The notes under the pieces: generated by a model
What the model was told of the DNA's origin: nothing
The model's database searches: none
What the model saw: only the letters and a program-made list of their open reading frames with translations
Assembly (NCBI GenBank): GCA_035939615.1
Contig: DASZFP010000067.1
Span: 1 to 33,972, forward strand
DNA from: VBCK01 sp035939615
GTDB lineage: Bacteria; Pseudomonadota; Gammaproteobacteria; Burkholderiales; Burkholderiaceae_F
DNA: 33,972 nucleotides
Direction of reading: 5' to 3'
Position numbers and translations under genes: made by a program
In this document: one piece after another, positions 1-6,884 of the stretch
Numbering within the stretch: position 1 is the first letter of the stretch
Layout of the letters: every line of letters starts with the position of its first letter

Positions 1-21
1 GCCGGGACCCACCTTCCCAGA

Positions 22-1023
22 ATGGAAAACGGACACTCGGTAGCGGCCGCCGCGGCGGCCGAAGGCGTTGCGGGCGATCTGGACCGGCTGGACGCCTATT
101 CGCGCACGGTGGTCGACACCGTCGCCCGCGTCGGCCCTGCCGTAGGTGCCATCTCGGTGCGGCGCCGGATGGCCGATCGCAGCGGCAGGATGCACGAAGT
201 GGGGGGCGCCGGGTCCGGGTTCGCGTTCACGCCGGACGGTTTCGTGCTGACCAACAGCCATGTGGTGCACGGAGCCAGCGCCGTCCACGTGGTCTTCCCC
301 GACGGGTCGGAATTCGATTCGGACCCGATCGGCGATGACCCGACCACCGATCTAGCCGTGGTGCGCGTGGGCGCCAGCGCTCTGGCGACGGCCCGCCTGG
401 GCCACTCGGCTGCGCTGCGGGTCGGCCAATTGGCGATCGCGATCGGCAACCCGTATGGATTCGAAAACACCGTCACGGCCGGCGTGATCTCGGCGCTGGG
501 TCGCTCGCTGCCGGCCCGCGACGGCAACCTGATCGAGGATCTGATCCAGACCGATGCGGCGCTCAACCCGGGCAATTCGGGCGGCCCCTTGGTGAACTCG
601 GCCTCCGAGGTGATCGGCGTGAACACCGCCATTGTCCCGGGCGCGCAGGCATTGTGCTTCGCGGTCGGGATCGATACGGCGCACTGGGTGATGACCGAGC
701 TGATGGCGCACGGCCGGGTGCGCCGCGCCTTCATCGGCCTCACCGGTACATCGGCCTCGATACCGCGCCTCCTTCAGCGCGCCATCGGGGTGGAGCAGGC
801 CCACGGCGTGCGGGTCGGGGACGTGGCGCCGGACAGCCCGGCGCTGGCCGCCGGCATCGAGTCGGGCGACTGGATCATCGGACTGGATGGCGTGGCGGTC
901 TCATCGATCGGCGAGTTGCGCCGGCTGCTCGATCACACACGGATCGGGCGGCTGTGCGCGGTGCGCGTGGTGCGCGGCGGCAAGCTGCTGCACCGGGTGA
1001 TTACACCCAGGGAACAACGATAG
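22..1023 (+). CDS. HtrA/Deg-like trypsin-family serine protease with one PDZ domain
   Basis: This is predicted to be an ATP-independent serine endopeptidase of the S1C (HtrA/DegQ) type, which handles misfolded or specific protein substrates. The catalytic triad is visible: His79 in TNSHVV, Asp109 in TTDLAVV and Ser185 in GNSGGP. A single PDZ-like domain occupies about residues 245-330 and includes the GIESGDWIIGLDG loop. At 333 aa it is shorter than classical DegP/DegQ (about 450 aa, two PDZ domains) and resembles one-PDZ DegS-like forms. No signal peptide or membrane anchor is seen after the chosen ATG, only an Ala-rich stretch. The frame is open from base 1 and no Shine-Dalgarno is obvious, so the true start could lie upstream of the window. 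The protease assignment is firm; location and substrate are unknown. Confidence 0.9.
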   Translation: MENGHSVAAAAAAEGVAGDLDRLDAYSRTVVDTVARVGPAVGAISVRRRMADRSGRMHEVGGAGSGFAFTPDGFVLTNSHVVHGASAVHVVFPDGSEFDSDPIGDDPTTDLAVVRVGASALATARLGHSAALRVGQLAIAIGNPYGFENTVTAGVISALGRSLPARDGNLIEDLIQTDAALNPGNSGGPLVNSASEVIGVNTAIVPGAQALCFAVGIDTAHWVMTELMAHGRVRRAFIGLTGTSASIPRLLQRAIGVEQAHGVRVGDVAPDSPALAAGIESGDWIIGLDGVAVSSIGELRRLLDHTRIGRLCAVRVVRGGKLLHRVITPREQR

Positions 1024-1222
1024 GTCAGGCGGGTGGCTGCGCCCTTAAGGCCATCGTCACAAGGAAATTTTGCGCGGCGCTTGAACTTCGGTGCGTGACC
1101 GGGAATAGACTGAAGTCGCCTGGCCGCCGCGCAAGGATCGCGGTCGATACTCGAACAACAATTCAAGAAAGGGCACAGGCGACGCACGATCTCCTATAAG
1201 CAACAACGACCAAGGAGCCACC

Positions 1223-2479
1223 ATGAAGCCGCCCCGCCTGCTCATGCTGCTGACCGGCTGTTCGATCGCGATGGCGACCACTGCGGTCAACGGCGCCACG
1301 ATCACGGAACTGTTCGGCTTTCCCTGCCTCAATTCGGGCTATACCTGCCCGGATGGCGCCGATCCCAGTTCCCTGATTCAGGCGTCGGACGGAAACTTCT
1401 ACGGCACGGCCTTTACCACCGAAGAGACCTCCTACGGCCGCCCGTTCGACCATGGCGGCACGATATTCAAGCTCACCCCGGCAGGGCAGTTCACGCTGCT
1501 GTATACGTTCTTGCCGAACTCGGCCGGGCACTTTCCCAACGGTGCAGAGCCCACCAGCCTGGTCGAAGGTGCCGACGGCTCGCTCTACGGGGTGGCTGCT
1601 TCGGGCGGTCAGTTTTCGGGACCGGCTGTTTCTCAGCCCGGCAACATCTTCAAGATCGGCAAATCAGGCAGCGGCTTCCAGATCATTCACACGTTCTGTT
1701 CGGCGCCCAACTGCACGGACGGTGCGCTGCCGAACAGCCTGATGCTGAGCAGCGACGGAAACTTCTACGGAACGGCAGCGGGCGGAGGGACGTTTCAGGG
1801 GCAGAGCTGCCAGAGCTTCGGTTGCGGCACCATCTTCCGCCTGACGCCGACCGGCGCCTTCACGGTGCTGCACACCGTCAACGGCACCAGTGATGGGAGC
1901 GATGTCAGCAGTCTGACGCTGGCCTCGGACGGCAACTTCTATGGACCGGCGTCGTTCTTCAACGGGGCCGGTGCGCCGATATTCGGCGGGATCTTCCGGA
2001 TGACCCCGAACGGCGACTTCACGATGATTCACAACTTCCCGTTTCCGCAAGTGCCGGTGAGCGCGCTGGTGCAGGCGCCCAACGGCCTGCTCTATGGCGC
2101 CGCGGTTCATTATCAGAGCAATGGCGTCGCCAGCATCTTCCAGATCAGCCTGTCGGGTACCTATCAGGAGATTTATCAAAACGGCTCCAGCTGCTGCAAC
2201 CGGCCCTCCAGCAAGCTGATCCTGGCTTCGGACGGTAACCTGTGGGAAACCGACAGCTGGGCCGGCGGCTGGGGCGGTGTGCGTTCGCTGACGCTCTCGG
2301 GCACCTTGCTGCAGACCGTGCTGTTCAACGGGACGGACGGTTCCCTTGCAACCGGTCTGAAGCAGTTCTCCGACGGCAAGCTCTACGGGACGACCTACAA
2401 CGGCGGGGTTGACGCCCAAGGCAAGCGTGCATTCGGCGCGATCTTCTCGATCGATGCCGGTCTGCCGCCGCCGAAGTAG
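1223..2479 (+). CDS. Exported GloVer-type tandem-repeat protein, probable beta-propeller
   Basis: The 418-aa protein begins with a signal peptide (MKPPR, a hydrophobic core to about residue 20, cleavage near VNGA). The rest is a tandem repeat of the choice-of-anchor GloVer type: a core like SDGNFYGT, then a GGTIFKLTP-like strand and a hydrophobic strand such as FTLLYTF. Cores lie at about residues 55, 117, 177, 235, 286, 336 and 383, so there are seven copies 47-62 residues apart, as in a seven-bladed propeller. I see no C-terminal anchor; the protein ends in Pro-Pro-Pro-Lys. A Shine-Dalgarno AAGGAG at 1212-1217 supports the ATG. The 199-bp gap upstream has only a weak promoter candidate (TTGAAC at 1081, TAGACT at 1106, spacer too long). 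Function is unknown; such proteins are usually secreted or surface-exposed. Confidence 0.85.
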   Translation: MKPPRLLMLLTGCSIAMATTAVNGATITELFGFPCLNSGYTCPDGADPSSLIQASDGNFYGTAFTTEETSYGRPFDHGGTIFKLTPAGQFTLLYTFLPNSAGHFPNGAEPTSLVEGADGSLYGVAASGGQFSGPAVSQPGNIFKIGKSGSGFQIIHTFCSAPNCTDGALPNSLMLSSDGNFYGTAAGGGTFQGQSCQSFGCGTIFRLTPTGAFTVLHTVNGTSDGSDVSSLTLASDGNFYGPASFFNGAGAPIFGGIFRMTPNGDFTMIHNFPFPQVPVSALVQAPNGLLYGAAVHYQSNGVASIFQISLSGTYQEIYQNGSSCCNRPSSKLILASDGNLWETDSWAGGWGGVRSLTLSGTLLQTVLFNGTDGSLATGLKQFSDGKLYGTTYNGGVDAQGKRAFGAIFSIDAGLPPPK

Positions 2480-2496
2480 GAATGACTCCAGCTACG

Positions 2497-2523
2497 CCCC
2501 TCTGCCGCCTGGCGGGAGAGGGC
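2497..2523. repeat. Degenerate REP-like palindrome, copy 1
   Basis: CCCCTCTGCCGC at 2497-2508 pairs imperfectly with GCGGGAGAGGGC at 2512-2523. It is a decayed version of the complete palindrome that starts about 40 bp to the right. It sits just after the GloVer stop codon, between two convergent genes. Confidence 0.6.
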
Positions 2524-2534
2524 GGCTACAAAAA

Positions 2535-2942
2535 TCACTCCCCTCTCCCGCCTCGCGGGAGAGGGGCGGGGGTGAGGGTGTCGGCTACGGTGCTCGCAAT
2601 GAAATCCATCATCCCGGGCAGCTCCGACAGCACCGGCAGCGAGCGCACCGCCACCTGCGGAAAGCGCGCGCGGAATGAGGCCAGGATCGGTGGCAGATCG
2701 TTTTCGACGTGGCCGGCGCTAGCCCAGAACACCGGCACCACGTGAATCCGCAGCGCGCCCTCGGAAGCGGCGGCCTCGAGCGCCTCCGTCAGCGTCGGGC
2801 TCTGCAACTCGAGAAACGCGACGCGCACGCTCGCGCCGCCCGCGCGGGTTCGTATCGCCGCTGCCAGCGCGTGCAGCGACGCCGACCAGCGCGGGTCGCG
2901 GGCCCCGTGGGCGAACAACACCAGCGCGTCTCGGGATGGCAT
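2535..2942 (-). CDS. cbiX: Short CbiX-type sirohydrochlorin chelatase
   Basis: This small single-domain chelatase (135 aa) belongs to the CbiX(S)/SirB group, which inserts Co2+ or Fe2+ into sirohydrochlorin for cobalamin or siroheme synthesis. The metal-binding histidines are visible: His12 in FAHGARDP near the N-terminus and His78 in the WASAGHVENDLP segment. The length is normal for the short form, which dimerises. I chose the ATG giving MPSRDALVLF because the family starts right at this strand; the longer open frame upstream has no family similarity. The last residues (about 121-135, TLTPAPLPRGGRGE) are translated from the REP-like palindrome, so the native C-terminus probably ended earlier. 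No other cobalamin or siroheme gene is in the window, so cobalt versus iron cannot be decided. Confidence 0.85.
   Translation of the reverse strand: MPSRDALVLFAHGARDPRWSASLHALAAAIRTRAGGASVRVAFLELQSPTLTEALEAAASEGALRIHVVPVFWASAGHVENDLPPILASFRARFPQVAVRSLPVLSELPGMMDFIASTVADTLTPAPLPRGGRGE
2538..2580. repeat. REP-like palindrome, copy 2, overlapping the cbiX 3' end
   Basis: CCCCTCTCCCGC (2540-2551) and GCGGGAGAGGGG (2555-2566) form a perfect 12-bp stem with a 3-nt loop, followed by the tail GGGGGTGAGGGTG. The stem and tail recur at 32698-32739. This is a dispersed palindrome type common in proteobacterial chromosomes. It lies between the convergent GloVer and cbiX genes and could form a hairpin that ends transcripts from both sides, but no T-run follows, so intrinsic termination is unproven. 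It also supplies the last 14 or so codons of cbiX. Confidence 0.8.
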
Positions 2943-3022
2943 GGACGCATTATGCCGAGGCGTGCTCCATCGGACCCGCGCACCCCATCGCGCGGTCATC
3001 CTGATGGCGGAAACCGCCTCGA

Positions 3023-3916
3023 TCATCCCGAGCGGGGACGCGGCACCGAGTGCTCCCAGTCGGCCAGCAGGGCCCGGAGCGCGGCGATGAAGGCGAGCGG
3101 CTGGTCCAGGATCAGGTGGTGATGGGCCTGGGGAATTTCGACCAGCGGGGCATTCCGGTTCAGCAGCTCGTACATGTATTCGCCCGTTTCCGGGGGGACG
3201 ATGGCGCTGAACTCGCCCCGAATCAGGGCAACGCGGCAGTGCACATCGGCCAGATAGTCGCGCGGTGACTTGGGCGAGGCGCGCAGGAATACCATGGGAT
3301 CGAACTTCCAGGTCCACCCCTGCTCGGTCTGGCGCAGCGAGTGGCGGGCAATGTGCTCGAGGATGAAGCCATGCTCGCTCGGCTGCGGCGGGATCAGCCT
3401 GAAGTGGGACATCGCCGTCTGAAGGTCGGGATAGGTTTTCGGCTCGCGAAAGGCCTTGCCGCCTTTGCCTTCGATGCTCTCGGGATCCGGCCTCCTGACC
3501 GGCGCGTCGACGATGATCGCTCCGGCCAGGTGCTCACCGTAGACCGCCGCCGCGACGATGCTAACCAGCCCGCCCATGCTGTGGCCGACCAGGACCGGCG
3601 GACGGCCGCTGGCGGCCTCCTCGCTCACGGCCAGGATTTCGTCCGCCCAGCCCTCCACCGGGTAGATCTCCCGGTGCCCGCTGTCGCCGTGGCCGCTCAG
3701 GTCCGGCGCGATGACGTAGTAGTGGCGCGACAGCTGAGGCGCAAGCACGCTCCACCACATCGCATGCGCGGCGCCCCCGTGCACCAGCACCAGCGGCGGC
3801 TTATCCGGATCCCCCCACGTCAGGTAATTGATCGCGCACCCCGTCACCGCCAGCGTGCGCTGCCGGAATGGGGATGAGATGGCTTCGATGAACCATTGGG
3901 GAGCCGCGTCCTTCAT
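3023..3916 (-). CDS. Alpha/beta hydrolase
   Basis: A cytoplasmic alpha/beta-hydrolase fold enzyme of 297 aa. It shows the oxyanion-hole segment LVHGG (44-48), the nucleophile elbow GHSMGG with Ser113, a probable acid Glu235 in RGEFSAIV, and the catalytic His in the AHHH stretch (265-267). A cap region with EGKGGKAFREPKTYPD lies between core strands. Overall it resembles the esterase/epoxide-hydrolase/haloalkane-dehalogenase-like superfamily, but the substrate cannot be read from sequence. The start MKDAAPQWF is chosen because it precedes the first fold strand directly; the open frame continues upstream into the ssb control region without plausible protein. It is divergent from ssb with a 187-bp gap and is followed by cbiX in the same direction 80 bp later. 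Confidence 0.85.
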   Translation of the reverse strand: MKDAAPQWFIEAISSPFRQRTLAVTGCAINYLTWGDPDKPPLVLVHGGAAHAMWWSVLAPQLSRHYYVIAPDLSGHGDSGHREIYPVEGWADEILAVSEEAASGRPPVLVGHSMGGLVSIVAAAVYGEHLAGAIIVDAPVRRPDPESIEGKGGKAFREPKTYPDLQTAMSHFRLIPPQPSEHGFILEHIARHSLRQTEQGWTWKFDPMVFLRASPKSPRDYLADVHCRVALIRGEFSAIVPPETGEYMYELLNRNAPLVEIPQAHHHLILDQPLAFIAALRALLADWEHSVPRPRSG

Positions 3917-4018
3917 GGCCGAACCGGCACTGCCGCTGCAGGTGGTCGCGGGTGTCCCGTTCCCGGGAGGTGATTTGCAATCTGCCGGCGTAGTATGGTT
4001 GAAAGCATTTGCTGATTC

Positions 4019-4047
4019 GTGAATCTGGCGACGCCACGGACTATGAT
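4019..4047 (+). promoter_or_regulatory. Candidate sigma70 promoter for ssb
   Basis: TATGAT at 4042-4047 matches the -10 consensus at five of six positions. GTGAAT at 4019-4024 is a poor -35 with a 17-bp spacer. It lies about 57 bp before the ssb ATG. This is based only on hexamer similarity. Confidence 0.3.
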
Positions 4048-4103
4048 GCAGTGTATCGATTGGCCCGGGACACGGGTGGCCGGGAGAGGGTGAGGAAAAC
4101 GAC

Positions 4104-4574
4104 ATGGCATCGGTGAACAAGGTCATTCTGATCGGCAATCTCGGGCGCGACCCGGAGACCCGCTACAGCCCCGAAGGGGCGGCGATCACGAACGTGTCGG
4201 TCGCGACCACTTCGCAGTGGAAGGACAAGACGACCGGGGAAAAGCGCGAAGAAACCGAGTGGCACCGGGTCGCTTTCTTCGGACGGCTGGCCGAGATTGC
4301 CGGCGAATACCTGAAGAAAGGCTCGCCGGTCTACATCGAGGGCCGCTTGCGCACCCGCAAGTGGCAGGACAAGGACGGGCAGGACCGCTACACCACCGAA
4401 ATCGTGGCCGACGTGATGCAGATGCTCGGATCGCGCCAGGGCGCCGGCGCGCAGCCCGATGAGGAGTCGCGCGCGCCGCGCGCTGCGGCCAAGCCCGCGA
4501 CCGCCAAGCCCGCCAAGGAGCCGGCCGGCGGCGCGGGGGCGGTGGCCGACATGGACGACGACATTCCGTTTTAG
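4104..4574 (+). CDS. ssb: Single-stranded DNA-binding protein
   Basis: SSB coats single-stranded DNA during replication, repair and recombination and recruits partner proteins. The N-terminal OB fold is clear (MASVNKVILIGNLGRDPE through about residue 112, including the EWHRVAFFGRLAEIAGEYLKKG core). A flexible Ala/Pro/Lys-rich linker follows, and the acidic tip MDDDIPF ends the 156-aa protein exactly as in bacterial SSBs. A GAGG Shine-Dalgarno at 4092-4095 supports the ATG. recQ lies downstream in the same direction; RecQ helicases are known partners of the SSB tip, so the neighbourhood is functionally sensible. It is divergent from the alpha/beta hydrolase. Confidence 0.97.
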   Translation: MASVNKVILIGNLGRDPETRYSPEGAAITNVSVATTSQWKDKTTGEKREETEWHRVAFFGRLAEIAGEYLKKGSPVYIEGRLRTRKWQDKDGQDRYTTEIVADVMQMLGSRQGAGAQPDEESRAPRAAAKPATAKPAKEPAGGAGAVADMDDDIPF

Positions 4575-4586
4575 ATTCGTACGAGC

Positions 4587-4931
4587 GTGGATCTGGAGGT
4601 CGTCGACGCATTGAGAGCTGCCGGCGTGCCGGACGACAAGGCTCGAGCCGTGGCGGCTTCACTGCGCCGTGAGATCGATCAGCGCTATGCGTTTCACGCG
4701 TCGCAGCTGGCGACGCGGGGCGACCTTGCGGAGACGCGGGGCGACCTTGCGGGGACGAGGGCCGACCTTGCGGAGGCCATTGGCTCGGTCAAGCTTGCAA
4801 TCGCTCAACTCGAAGCGAAGACAATGACGGCGGTCGCCCACGCCAGGGTCGATCTGATGAAGTGGGGTCTCGGATCGATGGTCGCGATGACCGGCATCAT
4901 CTTGGGGGCCTTCAAGCTGTTGAGTCGGTGA
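4587..4931 (+). CDS. Small coiled-coil protein with C-terminal membrane anchor
   Basis: A 114-aa protein starting at GTG, 12 bp after ssb. It has three visible parts: an N-terminal helical segment (VVDALRAAGVPDDKARAVA), a heptad-like coiled coil containing three near-identical 7-residue units (RGDLAET, RGDLAGT, RADLAEA), and a C-terminal hydrophobic helix (about residues 93-112, GLGSMVAMTGIILGAFKLL). This resembles the DUF1640/CCDC90-like group of small bacterial coiled-coil membrane proteins, whose role is not established; I give that as a likeness, not a firm family call. The short distance to ssb suggests co-transcription. The repeat is also exact at DNA level (21-bp units). Confidence 0.7.
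   Translation: MDLEVVDALRAAGVPDDKARAVAASLRREIDQRYAFHASQLATRGDLAETRGDLAGTRADLAEAIGSVKLAIAQLEAKTMTAVAHARVDLMKWGLGSMVAMTGIILGAFKLLSR
4713..4775 (+). repeat. Three tandem 21-bp repeats inside the coiled-coil gene
   Basis: Units start at 4713, 4734 and 4755. The first two differ at one base and the third at a few. Each encodes one heptad (R-G/A-D-L-A-x-x). The unit length keeps frame, so copy-number change would lengthen or shorten the coiled coil by whole heptads. Confidence 0.85.
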
Positions 4932-4948
4932 CTTCGGCGGGCCGGCGC

Positions 4949-4992
4949 TTACCCACAGCTTGTCCACCGCCTTTCCACAGCATTTCCACCAA
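4949..4992 (+). promoter_or_regulatory. Four phased 11-bp repeats resembling DnaA boxes
   Basis: TTACCCACAGC (4949), TTGTCCACCGC (4960), CTTTCCACAGC (4971) and ATTTCCACCAA (4982) follow each other with exactly 11-bp spacing and share the core (T)nCCAC. The first and third differ by one base each from the DnaA-box consensus TTWTNCACA. The array lies in the gap before recQ, or overlaps its start if the TTG at 4960 is used. The function as a DnaA or other protein binding array is inferred. Confidence 0.5.
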
Positions 4993-5001
4993 CAGGCAGG
5001 A

Positions 5002-6762
5002 ATGCTCGATCCGAAACACGGCACGCCGGACGAAATCCTGACCGAAGCCCGCTCGCTGGCCGCCCTGCCGGCGGGTGCTGTAGAGGTAAGACTGCATACG
5101 CTGCGGTTGCGCTATCGCGAGGCGCCGTTGCTCTTCACGCCAGAAGCGCTTCGCCTGCTGCGCCATGCCGCGGAGCGCACGAAGCAGGCCCACGCCGCCG
5201 GCAGCGACGAGCGCGCGCTGGCGACGCTGAAGGAAGTGTTCGGCTATCCGAAGTTCCGGGCGGGCCAACTCGAGATCATCCGCGCCGCGATGGCGGGGCG
5301 GGATTGCCTCGGGGTGATGCCGACCGGGGCCGGCAAGTCGGTGACGTACCAGATCCCGGCGCGCCTGATGGGCGGGGTGACGCTGGTCGTGTCGCCGCTG
5401 ATTTCGCTGATGAAGGACCAGGTCGACGCAATGGGCGAGGTCGGCATCCGCGCGACGTTCCTGAACTCCTCCCTCGAGTCGGCCGAGCGGTCGCGGCGCG
5501 AAGCGCGGCTGCGTGCGGGCGAGTTCGAGCTGCTGTACGCGGCGCCTGAGGGAATCGACGCCTCGGTCGGCCGCCTGCTCGATTCGCTCGAGCTCAGGCT
5601 GGTCGCGGTCGACGAGGCCCACTGCATCAGCGAATGGGGACACGACTTTCGCCCGTCCTACCGCAACCTCGCCGGTCTGAAACAGCGCTTCGGAGGAATC
5701 ACGGTGCTGGCCCTGACCGCGACCGCGACGCCTCACGTGAAGAACGACATTATCGAGCAGCTCGCGCTGAAAGATCCGCTGGAGGTCCGCGGCTCGTTTT
5801 TTCGACCCAATCTGAACCTGTTCGCGGTGAAAAAGGGGCAGGGCGATGGCGTGCGCGACATGATCCTGCGCCTAGTGCGCGAACGGCGCGGCCAGTCCGG
5901 CATCGTCTACTGCCTGTCGCGCAAGGCAGCCGAGGCGACGGCGCAGTTCCTCGAGGCAAAGGGCGTGCGCGCGGCGGCCTACCACGCGGGCTTGACGTCG
6001 GAGGAGCGCGCAAGGACCCAGGACGGTTTCAGCCGGGACGACCTCGATGTGGTCTGCGCGACGATCGCCTTCGGCATGGGCATCGACAAATCCAACGTCC
6101 GCTTCGTACTGCACCGTGACATGCCGCGCTCGATCGAGGGGTACTACCAGGAGATCGGTCGGGCCGGGCGTGACGGCGCTGCCGCCGACTGCGTCCTTTT
6201 TTACTCGTGGGCTGACGTCATGTCGCACGACCGCCTGCTCGAGAACTCCGAGATCCAGGACCCTGAGATCGCCGGTCAAGCGCGGCGCGCCGTGCGCCGC
6301 ATGTTCGACCTCGCCGACGGCCCCACCTGCCTGTGGCGCCGTCTGGCCGGCCATTTCGCCGAAGGCATCGAGGCCTGCGGGCAGTCCTGCGGGAATTGCC
6401 TGGGGCGCGACATCGTCGCCGACACGCGCTCCGTGGCCACGCCACCGGCGAAGAAGGATCGGCGGATCAAACGCACGCTGCTCGAAGGCTCGTTGTCCTG
6501 GGAATCGGAGGGCGACGCGCCGGAAGCGATCGGGGCGGTCCCGGACCAGGGTCTGTTCGACCGGCTGCGCGCGTTGCGCAGGAAGCTCGCCGACGAACGC
6601 AACGTGCCGGCCTACGTGGTCTTCAGCGACCGCTCGCTGCAGGACATGGCCGCCCGCAAGCCGCGCACGCGCACCGAGTTCCTGAACGTGTACGGCGTGG
6701 GGCAGAAGAAGCTCGAGGACTACGGAGACGCGTTTATCGCGGAGATCCTCCGGCAGCCTTGA
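5002..6762 (+). CDS. recQ: RecQ-family ATP-dependent DNA helicase lacking the winged-helix domain
   Basis: RecQ is a 3'-5' DNA helicase of recombination and repair. Numbered from ATG 5002 (586 aa), it has Walker A MPTGAGKS (106-113), DEAH (204-207) continuing into the RecQ aromatic-rich loop (CISEWGHDFRP), the motif VI segment QEIGRAGRDG and a four-cysteine zinc site ending CGQSCGNC. A C-terminal HRDC domain (about 513-580) follows. Only about 50 residues separate the zinc site and HRDC, so the winged-helix part of the RQC region is missing. Instead there is a 60-70 residue N-terminal extension before the helicase core, rich in helices. A TTG at 4960 could add 14 residues; I prefer the ATG because the upstream stretch is an 11-bp DNA repeat. 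The Shine-Dalgarno is weak for both. Confidence 0.92.
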   Translation: MLDPKHGTPDEILTEARSLAALPAGAVEVRLHTLRLRYREAPLLFTPEALRLLRHAAERTKQAHAAGSDERALATLKEVFGYPKFRAGQLEIIRAAMAGRDCLGVMPTGAGKSVTYQIPARLMGGVTLVVSPLISLMKDQVDAMGEVGIRATFLNSSLESAERSRREARLRAGEFELLYAAPEGIDASVGRLLDSLELRLVAVDEAHCISEWGHDFRPSYRNLAGLKQRFGGITVLALTATATPHVKNDIIEQLALKDPLEVRGSFFRPNLNLFAVKKGQGDGVRDMILRLVRERRGQSGIVYCLSRKAAEATAQFLEAKGVRAAAYHAGLTSEERARTQDGFSRDDLDVVCATIAFGMGIDKSNVRFVLHRDMPRSIEGYYQEIGRAGRDGAAADCVLFYSWADVMSHDRLLENSEIQDPEIAGQARRAVRRMFDLADGPTCLWRRLAGHFAEGIEACGQSCGNCLGRDIVADTRSVATPPAKKDRRIKRTLLEGSLSWESEGDAPEAIGAVPDQGLFDRLRALRRKLADERNVPAYVVFSDRSLQDMAARKPRTRTEFLNVYGVGQKKLEDYGDAFIAEILRQP

Positions 6763-6884
6763 CCTTGAGGCTCTGATATAGCCTGGCAGCCGAGGAGTAC
6801 AGCACGGATCCCTCAAAGCCCAGGTTTCGCCAGCATCATGTATATACCGCTAGTTGCGGTGCCCGGACGAACCAGGGATGCCCG

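Noticed and set aside
4079..4097. A REP-like half element before ssb
   Set aside because: CGGGAGAGGGTGAGG resembles part of the palindrome, but no left arm is present and the GAGG is needed as the ssb ribosome site, so chance likeness is as likely.
3917..4138. N-terminal extension of the alpha/beta hydrolase into the ssb gene
   Set aside because: The extension has no fold similarity and covers the divergent control region; the ATG at 3916 starts right before the hydrolase core.
4949..4992. Replication origin at the DnaA-box-like array
   Set aside because: No dnaA, dnaN, gidA or long AT-rich unwinding region is present; kept only as a possible regulatory or titration site.
6763..6884. Terminator or small RNA between recQ and the HisN-like gene
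   Set aside because: Short inverted matches such as TTGAGG/CCTCAA exist, but they do not form a compact GC stem with a T-run.
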